Below, piece by piece: positions 1 through 6,413 of a DNA stretch of 6,413 nucleotides. The first letter of the stretch is position 1; every line of letters begins with the position of its first letter. The stretch lies in NCBI GenBank assembly GCA_018713375.1, contig DVOV01000219.1, forward strand, positions 1 to 6,413, read 5' to 3'. The position numbers and the translations under genes were made by a program. The notes under the pieces are model-generated. The model ran no database searches. It was not told the origin of the DNA and was given only the letters and a program-made list of their open reading frames with translations. Origin of the DNA: Candidatus Scatomorpha stercorigallinarum (GTDB taxonomy: Bacteria; Bacillota_A; Clostridia; Oscillospirales; Oscillospiraceae).

Positions 1-2
1 CG

Positions 3-2582
3 GCCCGGCGGCTGCTGGCCGCGGCGCATGAACTGGGCGTGGGCACGGACATCGTGACGCCGGGCGCCGCGCAGGAGGACGTCATCGGCCGCCTGGCCGC
101 CGGCGTGTTCAGCTATGGCGGCGAGACGCAGGACGCGCAGGGGCGCGTGCTGCTGCGCTCGGCGGCGGGCGTGACGGCGGAGTGCGCCTTTGCCGCCGCC
201 AGATGCCTGGAGCTGGCCCGCGGCGGCTGCCGCTGGCGGGACATCGCCGTCGCCGTGCGCGGCTTTGAGGACTACCGCTGCGCGCTGGAGGCGGCCTTCG
301 CCGCGGCGGGTGTGCCGCTCTTCACCGCCCGGCGGGCGGACGTGCTCTCCAAGCCCCTGCCCGCGCTCATCGCCGGGGCCTACGAGATCATCCTCGGCGG
401 CTGGGAACAGGCGGAGGTGTTCTCCTACCTGCGCACGGGCCTCGCGGGCCTGACGGACGCGGAGACGGACAAGCTGGAAAACTACTGCTGCATATGGAGC
501 ATCCGCGCGCGCCACTGGCTGGGCGAGGGCGGCTGGCGGATGCCGCCGGAGGGCGCGCAAAGCCGCGAGGAGGGCTCGGCGGAGCGCCTGGCGGAGATAA
601 ACGGCATCCGCCGGCGGGCGGCGAAGCCGCTGCTCGCGCTGCACCGCCGCGCCTCGGCGGCGGGCACGGCCCGCGGGCAGGCGCAGGCGCTCTCGGCGTT
701 TTTCGACGAGCTGGACCTGGCAGAGCGCCTGGCCGAGCACGCGGAGGAGCTGGAAGCCGCCGGCCGCCGGCAGGCCGCGGACGAGTATTCCCGGCTCTGG
801 GAGGCGGCGGTGTCCGCCCTCGAGCAGGCCGCGCAGATCCTCGGCGACACGCCGATGGACGCCGCGGAGTTCTCTCACCTCTATCTGCTGGCGCTCTCGC
901 AGTGCGGCGTGGGCGGCATACCCGTGGCGCTCGACATGGTCACCGCCGGCGACTTTGACCGCATGAGACGGCGGCACATCCGCCACCTGATCGTCCTCGG
1001 CGCAAGCGAGGAGCGCCTGCCACGCGCGCCGGAGGAAACAGGCGTGTTCTCCGCCGCCGAGCGGCGCGAGCTGGCCGCGCTGGGCTGCCCCCTCGACGCG
1101 GGGGACGCCGAGCTCTGGCGCGAGTATTCGCTCATCTACAACTGCCTCTCCCTGCCCGCGGAGAGCGTGACGCTGGTCACGCCCACGCAGGACGCGGAGG
1201 GCGCGGCCGTGCAGCCGAGCGTCGTCGTCTCGCGCGCCGCGCGGCTCTTTGGCCTGCAGATACGGCCCGTGGACATGCGCGCGGCGCTCGCCGCCTCCCG
1301 CGCGGGGGCGATGGAGCTGGCCGCGGCGGCGGAGCGCTCGCCGGGGCCCTGGCAGCGGGCGGCCGCGCGCTGGTACGAGGAAAACGAGCCCCGGCGTATA
1401 GGCTCCCTGCGCGCTGCGGCGCGGCGAGAGCGCGGCGCGCTCAGCGCGGGGGCGGCCCGCGCGCTCTATGGCCGCGACCTGCGCCTGACGGCCTCCCGCG
1501 TGGAGCGCTTCGCCTCCTGCCGCTTCGCCTATTTCATGAGCTACGGCCTGCGGGCAAAGACGCTGGAGCCGGCGGACTTCTCCCCCCCGGCCTACGGCGA
1601 GTTCATGCACTACGTATTGCAGCACGTGGCGCAGGAGGCGGAGGCGCTGGGCGGCTTTGGCGCCGCGCCGGAAGAACAGCTCTCCGCGCTGGCGGAGAAG
1701 TACGTCGAACGCTATATAGAGGAGGAGCTGGGCGGCTTCGAGGGGCGCAGCGCGCGCTTCATCTACCTCTTCCGCCGCCTGGGCGAGGGCGTGCGCCGCG
1801 TGGTGCTGGACATGGCCGCCGAGCTGCGCGATTCCGACTTCCTGCCCATCGGCTTCGAGCTGGACTTTTCGCGCCTGGCCGCGCCGCGCGCGCTGCCGGA
1901 CGGCGGGACGCTCACGCTCGCCGGCATCGCCGACCGCGTGGACGGCTGGCTGCACAACGGGCGGCTCTACCTGCGCGTGGTGGACTACAAGACGGGGAAA
2001 AAGAGCTTTTCCCTCTCCGACGTCTACTACGGCCTGGGCTTGCAGATGCTGCTCTACCTCTTCACGCTGTCGGACGCCGCGCCGGAGCTCTACGGCTACG
2101 AGGGCGTGCCGGCGGGCGTGCTCTATGTCCCCGCGCGGGACGTGCTGATATCCGCCCAGACGGACCTGACGGACGCGGAGATCGCGGAAAAGCGCCGCGA
2201 GGCCCTGCGCCGCTCGGGGCTGCTGCTGGGCGAGCCGGAGGCCCTGGCGGCCATGGAGCACGCGGAGGGCGGCGGGCGGCTGCCCATCAAATGGAAGGAC
2301 GGCGCGCCGGCGGGCGAGAGCCTGGCCAGCGCCGAGCAGCTGGGCGCGCTGGCGCGCCATGTGGAAGACACACTGACGGCCCTGGCCGGCGAGCTGCGCC
2401 GGGGCAGCATCGAGGCCGACCCGTACTACAAGGGCGCGCAGGAAAACGCCTGCCTCTACTGCGAATACGCCGCCGCCTGCCGCTTCGTGGACGGCGAGGG
2501 CGGGGAGTCGCGGCGCTACCTGCCGCACCTGGAGGCCTCGAAAGTCTGGGAACTGCTGGAAAGGGGTGAGAGGAATGGCTGA
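3..2582 (+). CDS. addB: AddB, ATP-dependent helicase/nuclease subunit B (5'-truncated by window edge)
   Basis: AddB (RexB in some species) is the second subunit of the AddAB double-strand-break resection complex; it carries a nuclease and, in Bacillus, the Chi-recognition function. About 859 codons are visible. The frame is open to the left edge, so the GTG at 39 is internal, not the start; AddB proteins are usually about 1,150 residues, so roughly the first 300, including the expected Walker A, are missing. Numbering from the first codon in the window: a degenerate helicase core precedes about residue 490 (IRHLIVLGASEERLPRAP is a typical AddB segment). A RecB-type nuclease domain follows, with His536 in GEFMHYVLQ, Asp647 in GIADRVDGW, Asp661 and Lys663 in DYKTG, and Gln681 in GLGLQMLLYLF. 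Cys506 together with Cys817, Cys820 and Cys826 (CX2CX5C) matches the 4Fe-4S tetrad known from Bacillus subtilis AddB. No frameshift is seen. It overlaps addA by 8 bases. Identification is firm. Confidence 0.96.
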   Translation, partial: ARRLLAAAHELGVGTDIVTPGAAQEDVIGRLAAGVFSYGGETQDAQGRVLLRSAAGVTAECAFAAARCLELARGGCRWRDIAVAVRGFEDYRCALEAAFAAAGVPLFTARRADVLSKPLPALIAGAYEIILGGWEQAEVFSYLRTGLAGLTDAETDKLENYCCIWSIRARHWLGEGGWRMPPEGAQSREEGSAERLAEINGIRRRAAKPLLALHRRASAAGTARGQAQALSAFFDELDLAERLAEHAEELEAAGRRQAADEYSRLWEAAVSALEQAAQILGDTPMDAAEFSHLYLLALSQCGVGGIPVALDMVTAGDFDRMRRRHIRHLIVLGASEERLPRAPEETGVFSAAERRELAALGCPLDAGDAELWREYSLIYNCLSLPAESVTLVTPTQDAEGAAVQPSVVVSRAARLFGLQIRPVDMRAALAASRAGAMELAAAAERSPGPWQRAAARWYEENEPRRIGSLRAAARRERGALSAGAARALYGRDLRLTASRVERFASCRFAYFMSYGLRAKTLEPADFSPPAYGEFMHYVLQHVAQEAEALGGFGAAPEEQLSALAEKYVERYIEEELGGFEGRSARFIYLFRRLGEGVRRVVLDMAAELRDSDFLPIGFELDFSRLAAPRALPDGGTLTLAGIADRVDGWLHNGRLYLRVVDYKTGKKSFSLSDVYYGLGLQMLLYLFTLSDAAPELYGYEGVPAGVLYVPARDVLISAQTDLTDAEIAEKRREALRRSGLLLGEPEALAAMEHAEGGGRLPIKWKDGAPAGESLASAEQLGALARHVEDTLTALAGELRRGSIEADPYYKGAQENACLYCEYAAACRFVDGEGGESRRYLPHLEASKVWELLERGERNG
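2561..2568 (+). promoter_or_regulatory. Shine-Dalgarno sequence of addA, inside the end of addB
   Basis: AAGGGGTG is a near match to the consensus AAGGAGGTG and sits 6 bases before the ATG at 2575. It decides the addA start: an alternative GTG at 2566 lies within this ribosome binding site and would add three residues (MRG), which is unlikely. Because the site lies in addB coding sequence, ribosomes finishing addB would pass directly over it, which suggests translational coupling. The motif is seen in the sequence; the coupling is inferred. Confidence 0.75.
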
Positions 2583-5500
2583 ATTCAGGCCCACGCCGGG
2601 ACAGAAGCTGGCGATAGAGGACGCGGGCGGGGAGATACTGGTCTCCGCCGCCGCGGGCAGCGGCAAGACGCGCGTGCTCACCGAGCGGCTGCTGCGCCTG
2701 GTGGAGCAGGGCGCGGACATCGACGCCTTCCTCGTCATCACCTTCACCAAGGCCGCCGCGGCCGAGCTGCGCGCGCGCATATCCGACGCGCTGGGCGAGC
2801 GCGCGCGGCGGGACGGCTCAAAGCGGCTGCGCCGGCAGGCGGCGCTGGTGCAGGGCGCGCAGATCGGCACCATCCACGGCTTCTGCGCCGCGGTGCTGCG
2901 CGAATTCGCCCACGAGGCGGGCGTATCGCCCGATTTCGCCGTCGCCGACGAGGACCGCGCATCCGAGCTGCGCGCCCTCGCGCTCGAGCGCGCGCTGGAT
3001 GAGGGCTATGAGCGCGCGGAGGCGGATTTCCTCGCCCTGACGGACACTGTGGGCGCCGGGCGCGACGACCGCCGCCTGGCGGAGCTCATCCTGCGGCTCT
3101 ACGACAAGCTGCAGAGCCACGCGCGGCCCGAGGACTGGGCGCGCGGGCAGGCCGGGCTGCTCGCCAAATTGCCGGCGGACGCGCTGGACACGCCCTGGGG
3201 CGCGGAGCTGATGCGCTCGGCGCAGGACACGGCCCTCTACTGGGCCGGGGAGATGGACGCGCTGATACAGCGCTGCGCCGGCGACGAGCGGCTGGAAAAG
3301 GCCTATGTCCCCAGCCTCTCCGACACGGCGGAGGGCCTGCGCCGCTTCGCCGCGGAGGGCGAGCTCGGCTGGGACGAGGCGAGGGCCTGCCTGCCCGTGC
3401 CCTTCCCGCGCATCGGCCGCTTCAAGGGCGCGTCGGAGGACGAGGAGGCCCTTTTCATCAAGGCCCGGCGCGAGAGCTGCAAAAAAGCCGCCGGCAAGCT
3501 GGCGGGCCTCTTTGCCGAGGACAGCGCCAAGCTGCTGGGCGACCTGGCGCGCACGGCGGGGCCCATGCGCGCGCTGCTCGCGCTGCTGCTGGACTTCGAC
3601 AGGCGCTACGCGGCGGAAAAACGCCGCCGCTCGCTGGTGGACTACGCGGACCTGGAGCACATGGCCGCCCGCCTGCTGACTGACGCCGATGGCCGCCCCA
3701 CGCGCGCCGCGCGCGAGATATCGCGCCGCTTCGACGGCGTGATGGTGGACGAGTACCAGGACGTCTCCCGCGTGCAGGACCTCATCATCCGCGCCGTCTC
3801 CCGCGAGGGGCGCGACCTCTTCATGGTGGGCGACGTGAAGCAGTCCATCTACCGCTTCCGCCTGGCCGACCCCACGATCTTCCTGGAAAAATACCTCAGC
3901 TATGCCGACGCCCCCGCGCCCGAGGGCGTGCCGCGGCGCATCTTCCTCAGCGATAACTTCCGCTCACGGCCGGAGGTGGTGGCGGCGGTGAACGCCGTTT
4001 TCGGCTGCATCATGTCGCGGCGGCTGGGCGAGCTGGACTATGACGAACGCGCCGCGCTGCGCGCCGCCGGCAGCTTCGAGGGCGGCGTGCCGCTCCCGGA
4101 GATACGCGCCGTGGCCGTGCCGGAGGCGGACGAGGACGGCGAACAGCCGGCAAAGTCCGAGTGCGAGGCGGCCGAAGCCGCGCGCATCATCCGCTCGCTG
4201 GTGGAGGGCGGTGCGCTGGTGACGGAAAACGGCGCGCGCCGCGCCGCGCGCTACGGCGACGTGGCCATCCTGCTGCGCTCGGCGAACGTGTCCGGCGCGG
4301 TGTTCCGCCGCGCGCTGGAGCGCGAGGGCGTGCCCGTGCAGTCCGGCGTGTCGGAGGGCTTCTTCTCCTCGCCGGTGGTGCGCATGATGCTCTCGCTGCT
4401 CTCCGTGATCGACAACCCGCGGCGGGACGTGCCGCTCATCGCCGCGCTCTCCTCGCCGCTCTTCGGCTTCACGCCGGACGAGCTGGCGGCCATCCGCATC
4501 CAGGGCGACGGCGGCGAGCCTTTTTACGACTGCCTGGAGCGCGCCGCGGAGGGCGACGGGCGCTGCCGCGCCTTCCTGGACACGCTGGGGGCGCTGCGCG
4601 CCCTGGCGCGCGACGCCGAGCTCAGCGCTCTGCTGCAGGAGGTGTACGCGCGGCTGGATGTTTTCGCGCTCTGCTCGGCGATGCCGGACGGGGAGGCGCG
4701 CCGCGCGCAGCTCGCGCGGCTCTTTGAGCTGGCGAAGCGCTTTGAAGCCACGCTCTGGCGCGGGCTGCACCGCTTCCTCGGCTGGCTGCGCCTGCTGGAA
4801 GATCGCGGCGCGGAGCCGATGGGCGCCGAGGCGGCGGAGGGCGGCGCGGTGACCGTGATGAGCATCCACCGCTCCAAGGGCCTGGAGTTCCCCATCGTGC
4901 TGCTGTGCGACACGGCGCGGCGCTTCAACCGCCAGGACACGGCCGGGGCCGTGCTGATGCACCCCGAGCTGGGCCTGGGGCCCAGGCTGACGGACGCCGC
5001 GCGCGGCATCGAGTACCCCACCATCGCCCGCCGGGCCATCGCCCGGCGCACGGAGCGCGAGACGCTGAGCGAGGAGATGCGCCTGCTCTATGTGGCGATG
5101 ACGCGCGCGAAGGAGCGGCTCATCATCACCTGCGCGCTGCGCGACCCGGAAAAGGAGCTGGAAAAGCTGGCCCTCTCCGTCACGAAGCCGATGGCCGCGG
5201 AGGTGCTGGCCGGCATGTCGAGCCCCGCCCAGTGGCTGATCTCCGCCGCCCTGGCGGACGGCGGGGCGCACATCGCGCTCAGCACCGTCTATCCCGGCGG
5301 GGAGGAGCGCCGCGTGCTGCCCAACGCGCCGGCGGCGGAGGATGCGAGCGCGCAACGCGCCCTTGAGGAGCGGGCCTATGCGCGCATGTGCGCCGCCTTC
5401 GCCTGGGAATACCCCCACCGCGCGGCGGAGGGCGTGCCCTCGAAGATCACGGCCACGGAGCTCAAGAGCCTCTATATCCCGGACGAGGAGGCCGAACACC

Positions 5501-6069
5501 TGCCGCCGCGGGGGCGGCGCACGTTCCGCCGGCCGGACCTGGGCGGTGAGCGCGACCTCTCCGCCGCCGAGCGCGGCACGGCCACGCACCTGGCGCTGCG
5601 CTACATCGACCTTGCCGCCGCGGCGGAGGAGGGCGGCGCGCGCCGGGAGCTCGAGCGCCTGCTCGCGGAGGGCCGGCTGACGCCGGAGGAGGCCGCGGCC
5701 GTGGACGCCGCCGCCATCGCCCGCCTGGCCCGCTCGCAGACGGGGCGGCTCATCACAAACGCGCCGCGGGTGCTGCGCGAGTTCCCATTTTCCGTCCTCT
5801 GCCCGGCGGGGAAGTTCATCCCCGGCGCGCCGGAGGACGAGGAGGTGCTGCTGCAGGGCGTCGTGGACTGCTGCCTGCTGGACGAGGACGGCGTCACCGT
5901 CATCGACTACAAGACCGACCGCGTGGACGCCGCCGGGGCCGCGCAGCGCGCGCGCGGCTACCTGCCGCAGCTGGAGGCCTATGCCTGGGCGCTCTCGCGC
6001 GTGACGGGGAAGGCCGTCCGGCGGCGCATCGTCTATTTCCTCGGCTGCGGCGCGGCGGTGGAGCTGTGA
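2575..6069 (+). CDS. addA: AddA, ATP-dependent helicase/nuclease subunit A
   Basis: AddA is the motor subunit of AddAB: a 3'-5' UvrD-like SF1A helicase fused to a C-terminal RecB-family nuclease, which processes DNA double-strand breaks for RecA-dependent repair. The gene is complete at 1164 residues, close to the roughly 1,200 typical of Firmicutes. Motifs in order: Q motif TPGQKLAIE (Gln10); Walker A AAAGSGKT (Lys31, Thr32); motif Ia ITFTKAAAAELRARI; IGTIHGFC; motif II VDEYQD (Asp392, Glu393); motif III VGDVKQSIYRFR (Gln423, Arg427); motif IV DNFRSR (463-465); motif V SIHRSKGLEFP (763-773); motif VI LLYVAMTRAKE (Arg844). The nuclease domain has His1005 in GTATHLALRYI, Asp1098 in GVVDCC, Asp1111 and Lys1113 in IDYKTD, and Gln1132 in PQLEAYAW. 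The ATG at 2575 is preferred over the GTG at 2566 because of the Shine-Dalgarno spacing. Its TGA abuts the stop of the convergent spoIID-like gene. No key residue is missing and no frameshift is seen. Confidence 0.98.
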   Translation: MAEFRPTPGQKLAIEDAGGEILVSAAAGSGKTRVLTERLLRLVEQGADIDAFLVITFTKAAAAELRARISDALGERARRDGSKRLRRQAALVQGAQIGTIHGFCAAVLREFAHEAGVSPDFAVADEDRASELRALALERALDEGYERAEADFLALTDTVGAGRDDRRLAELILRLYDKLQSHARPEDWARGQAGLLAKLPADALDTPWGAELMRSAQDTALYWAGEMDALIQRCAGDERLEKAYVPSLSDTAEGLRRFAAEGELGWDEARACLPVPFPRIGRFKGASEDEEALFIKARRESCKKAAGKLAGLFAEDSAKLLGDLARTAGPMRALLALLLDFDRRYAAEKRRRSLVDYADLEHMAARLLTDADGRPTRAAREISRRFDGVMVDEYQDVSRVQDLIIRAVSREGRDLFMVGDVKQSIYRFRLADPTIFLEKYLSYADAPAPEGVPRRIFLSDNFRSRPEVVAAVNAVFGCIMSRRLGELDYDERAALRAAGSFEGGVPLPEIRAVAVPEADEDGEQPAKSECEAAEAARIIRSLVEGGALVTENGARRAARYGDVAILLRSANVSGAVFRRALEREGVPVQSGVSEGFFSSPVVRMMLSLLSVIDNPRRDVPLIAALSSPLFGFTPDELAAIRIQGDGGEPFYDCLERAAEGDGRCRAFLDTLGALRALARDAELSALLQEVYARLDVFALCSAMPDGEARRAQLARLFELAKRFEATLWRGLHRFLGWLRLLEDRGAEPMGAEAAEGGAVTVMSIHRSKGLEFPIVLLCDTARRFNRQDTAGAVLMHPELGLGPRLTDAARGIEYPTIARRAIARRTERETLSEEMRLLYVAMTRAKERLIITCALRDPEKELEKLALSVTKPMAAEVLAGMSSPAQWLISAALADGGAHIALSTVYPGGEERRVLPNAPAAEDASAQRALEERAYARMCAAFAWEYPHRAAEGVPSKITATELKSLYIPDEEAEHLPPRGRRTFRRPDLGGERDLSAAERGTATHLALRYIDLAAAAEEGGARRELERLLAEGRLTPEEAAAVDAAAIARLARSQTGRLITNAPRVLREFPFSVLCPAGKFIPGAPEDEEVLLQGVVDCCLLDEDGVTVIDYKTDRVDAAGAAQRARGYLPQLEAYAWALSRVTGKAVRRRIVYFLGCGAAVEL

Positions 6070-6072
6070 TCA
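6067..6072. other. Abutting convergent stop codons forming the palindrome TGATCA
   Basis: The addA stop (TGA, 6067-6069, + strand) is followed immediately by the complement of the spoIID-like gene's TGA stop (6070-6072, - strand). The two genes meet tail to tail with zero intergenic bases, so any transcription termination signal for one gene has to lie inside the coding sequence of the other or within its own end. This is read directly from the two frames. Confidence 0.9.
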
Positions 6073-6413
6073 GCCCATGATGAGCTCCGTGCCGGGGTAA
6101 TAGTGCGCGAGGATGTCCTCATATGGCGTCCCCAGCCCCGCCAGCACGTTCGCGCCGTACTGGCTCATGCCCACGCCGTGGCCGTAGCCGGTGACGGTGA
6201 AGGTAAAACCGCCCTCCCCGTGCTCGAGCGTGAAGGCCGTGGAGCGCAGCTCGAAGAGGGTGCGCATCTCCGTGCCCGGTATCTCCTGCCCGCAGACGGT
6301 GACGGACGCGACGCGCCCGCTCTCGTCCGGCGCCACATCCTCCACCCAGGCGGCGCTGTCGGAAGCGAGGGATATGTAGGGATAGCCCTCGCGCAGCCGG
6401 GCGGCGAACTCGC
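6070..6413 (-). CDS. SpoIID/LytB-family protein, C-terminal part (5'-truncated by window edge)
   Basis: SpoIID is a membrane-anchored lytic transglycosylase that, with SpoIIP, degrades septal peptidoglycan during forespore engulfment; LytB-type relatives use the same domain in other cell-wall roles. The last 113 codons are visible. The frame stays open to the right edge (it begins EFAARLREGYPYISL), so the GTG at 6345 is internal. The diagnostic part is the C-terminal signature GYGHGVGMSQYGA (from residue 75 of the fragment) followed by ILAHYYPGTEL, the classic end of SpoIID/LytB domains. B. subtilis SpoIID is about 340 residues, so about a third is present; the signal/membrane anchor and the catalytic glutamate region lie outside. 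It is convergent with addA and abuts its stop. The family is certain, but whether this is the engulfment SpoIID itself or a paralogue cannot be decided from this piece, so no symbol is given. Confidence 0.9.
   Translation of the reverse strand, partial: EFAARLREGYPYISLASDSAAWVEDVAPDESGRVASVTVCGQEIPGTEMRTLFELRSTAFTLEHGEGGFTFTVTGYGHGVGMSQYGANVLAGLGTPYEDILAHYYPGTELIMG

Noticed and set aside
39..41. GTG as the start of addB
   Set aside because: The frame continues open upstream to base 3 with AddB-like sequence, the protein would be about 300 residues short, and no ribosome binding site precedes it.
2566..2568. GTG as the start of addA
   Set aside because: It is embedded in the best Shine-Dalgarno sequence; the ATG at 2575 has correct spacing and gives the expected N-terminus leading into the Q motif.
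2818..3660. A 280-codon minus-strand open frame opposite the N-terminal half of addA
   Set aside because: Same explanation: composition-driven absence of stops antisense to a clear gene, with no motif and no supporting ribosome binding site.
4161..4727. A 188-codon plus-strand open frame in another frame of addA, and similar frames within addB (for example 494-958)
   Set aside because: Arg/Ala/Gly-rich shadow translations inside conserved coding sequence; no family resemblance.
3964..5589. A 541-codon open frame on the minus strand, opposite addA
   Set aside because: It lies fully inside addA, which has every expected helicase motif. Its translation is a low-complexity run rich in Arg, Ala, His and Gln with no recognisable domain, typical of antisense frames in very GC-rich genes where stop codons are scarce.
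6058..6090. Inverted repeat GGAGCT (6060-6065) / AGCTCC (6083-6088) spanning both stop codons, as a terminator
   Set aside because: Only six perfect base pairs (plus two G-U pairs on the + strand RNA) with a 17-base loop and no following T run on either strand; a repeat this short is expected by chance.
6343..6345. GTG (on the minus strand) as the start of the SpoIID-like gene
   Set aside because: The frame is open to the window edge with plausible family sequence upstream, and a 91-residue product would lack most of the domain.
1..6413. A previously undescribed system, mobile element, CRISPR array or RNA gene
   Set aside because: The window is filled by three known families with no intergenic DNA; no regularly spaced repeats, transposase, tRNA or rRNA sequence was seen on either strand.

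Overview
The window is very GC-rich (one sample line counted by hand is 78% GC; the whole looks above 70%, not computed). It is almost entirely coding: two large co-directional genes on the + strand and the end of a third on the - strand. The two large genes are recognisable as addB and addA, the subunits of the Firmicutes-type AddAB (RexAB) helicase-nuclease. The third is the C-terminal end of a SpoIID/LytB-family protein. AddAB beside a sporulation-type peptidoglycan hydrolase points to an endospore-lineage Firmicute, most likely a high-GC member of the Clostridia. That placement is inference from gene content; no marker in the window fixes the genus.

Layout. Positions 3-2582 (+) hold addB without its N-terminus: the reading frame runs open through the left edge, and the N-terminal Walker A region expected in this family lies outside. 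Positions 2575-6069 (+) hold a complete addA of 1164 codons. The two genes overlap by 8 bases (ATGGCTGA), and the addA ribosome binding site lies inside the end of addB, so they form one translationally linked operon. Positions 6070-6413 (-) hold the last 113 codons of the SpoIID/LytB-family gene, whose start lies beyond the right edge. Its stop codon abuts the addA stop directly, with no base between, forming the palindrome TGATCA. There is no intergenic DNA in the window and no gap needing explanation.

How the genes work together. AddA supplies the UvrD/SF1-type helicase motor and one RecB-family nuclease. AddB supplies a second RecB-family nuclease, locked in place by a four-cysteine iron-sulfur cluster. 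In the known complexes the heterodimer unwinds and trims both strands at a double-strand break until it meets a Chi site, and then leaves a 3' single strand for RecA. All nuclease and helicase signature residues that should fall in the window are present, so the complex looks functional. The SpoIID-like protein has no known functional link to AddAB and is transcribed convergently.

I found no mobile element, RNA gene, CRISPR array, riboswitch or convincing terminator, and nothing that supports a previously undescribed system. The many long alternative-frame and antisense open frames are products of the extreme GC content.
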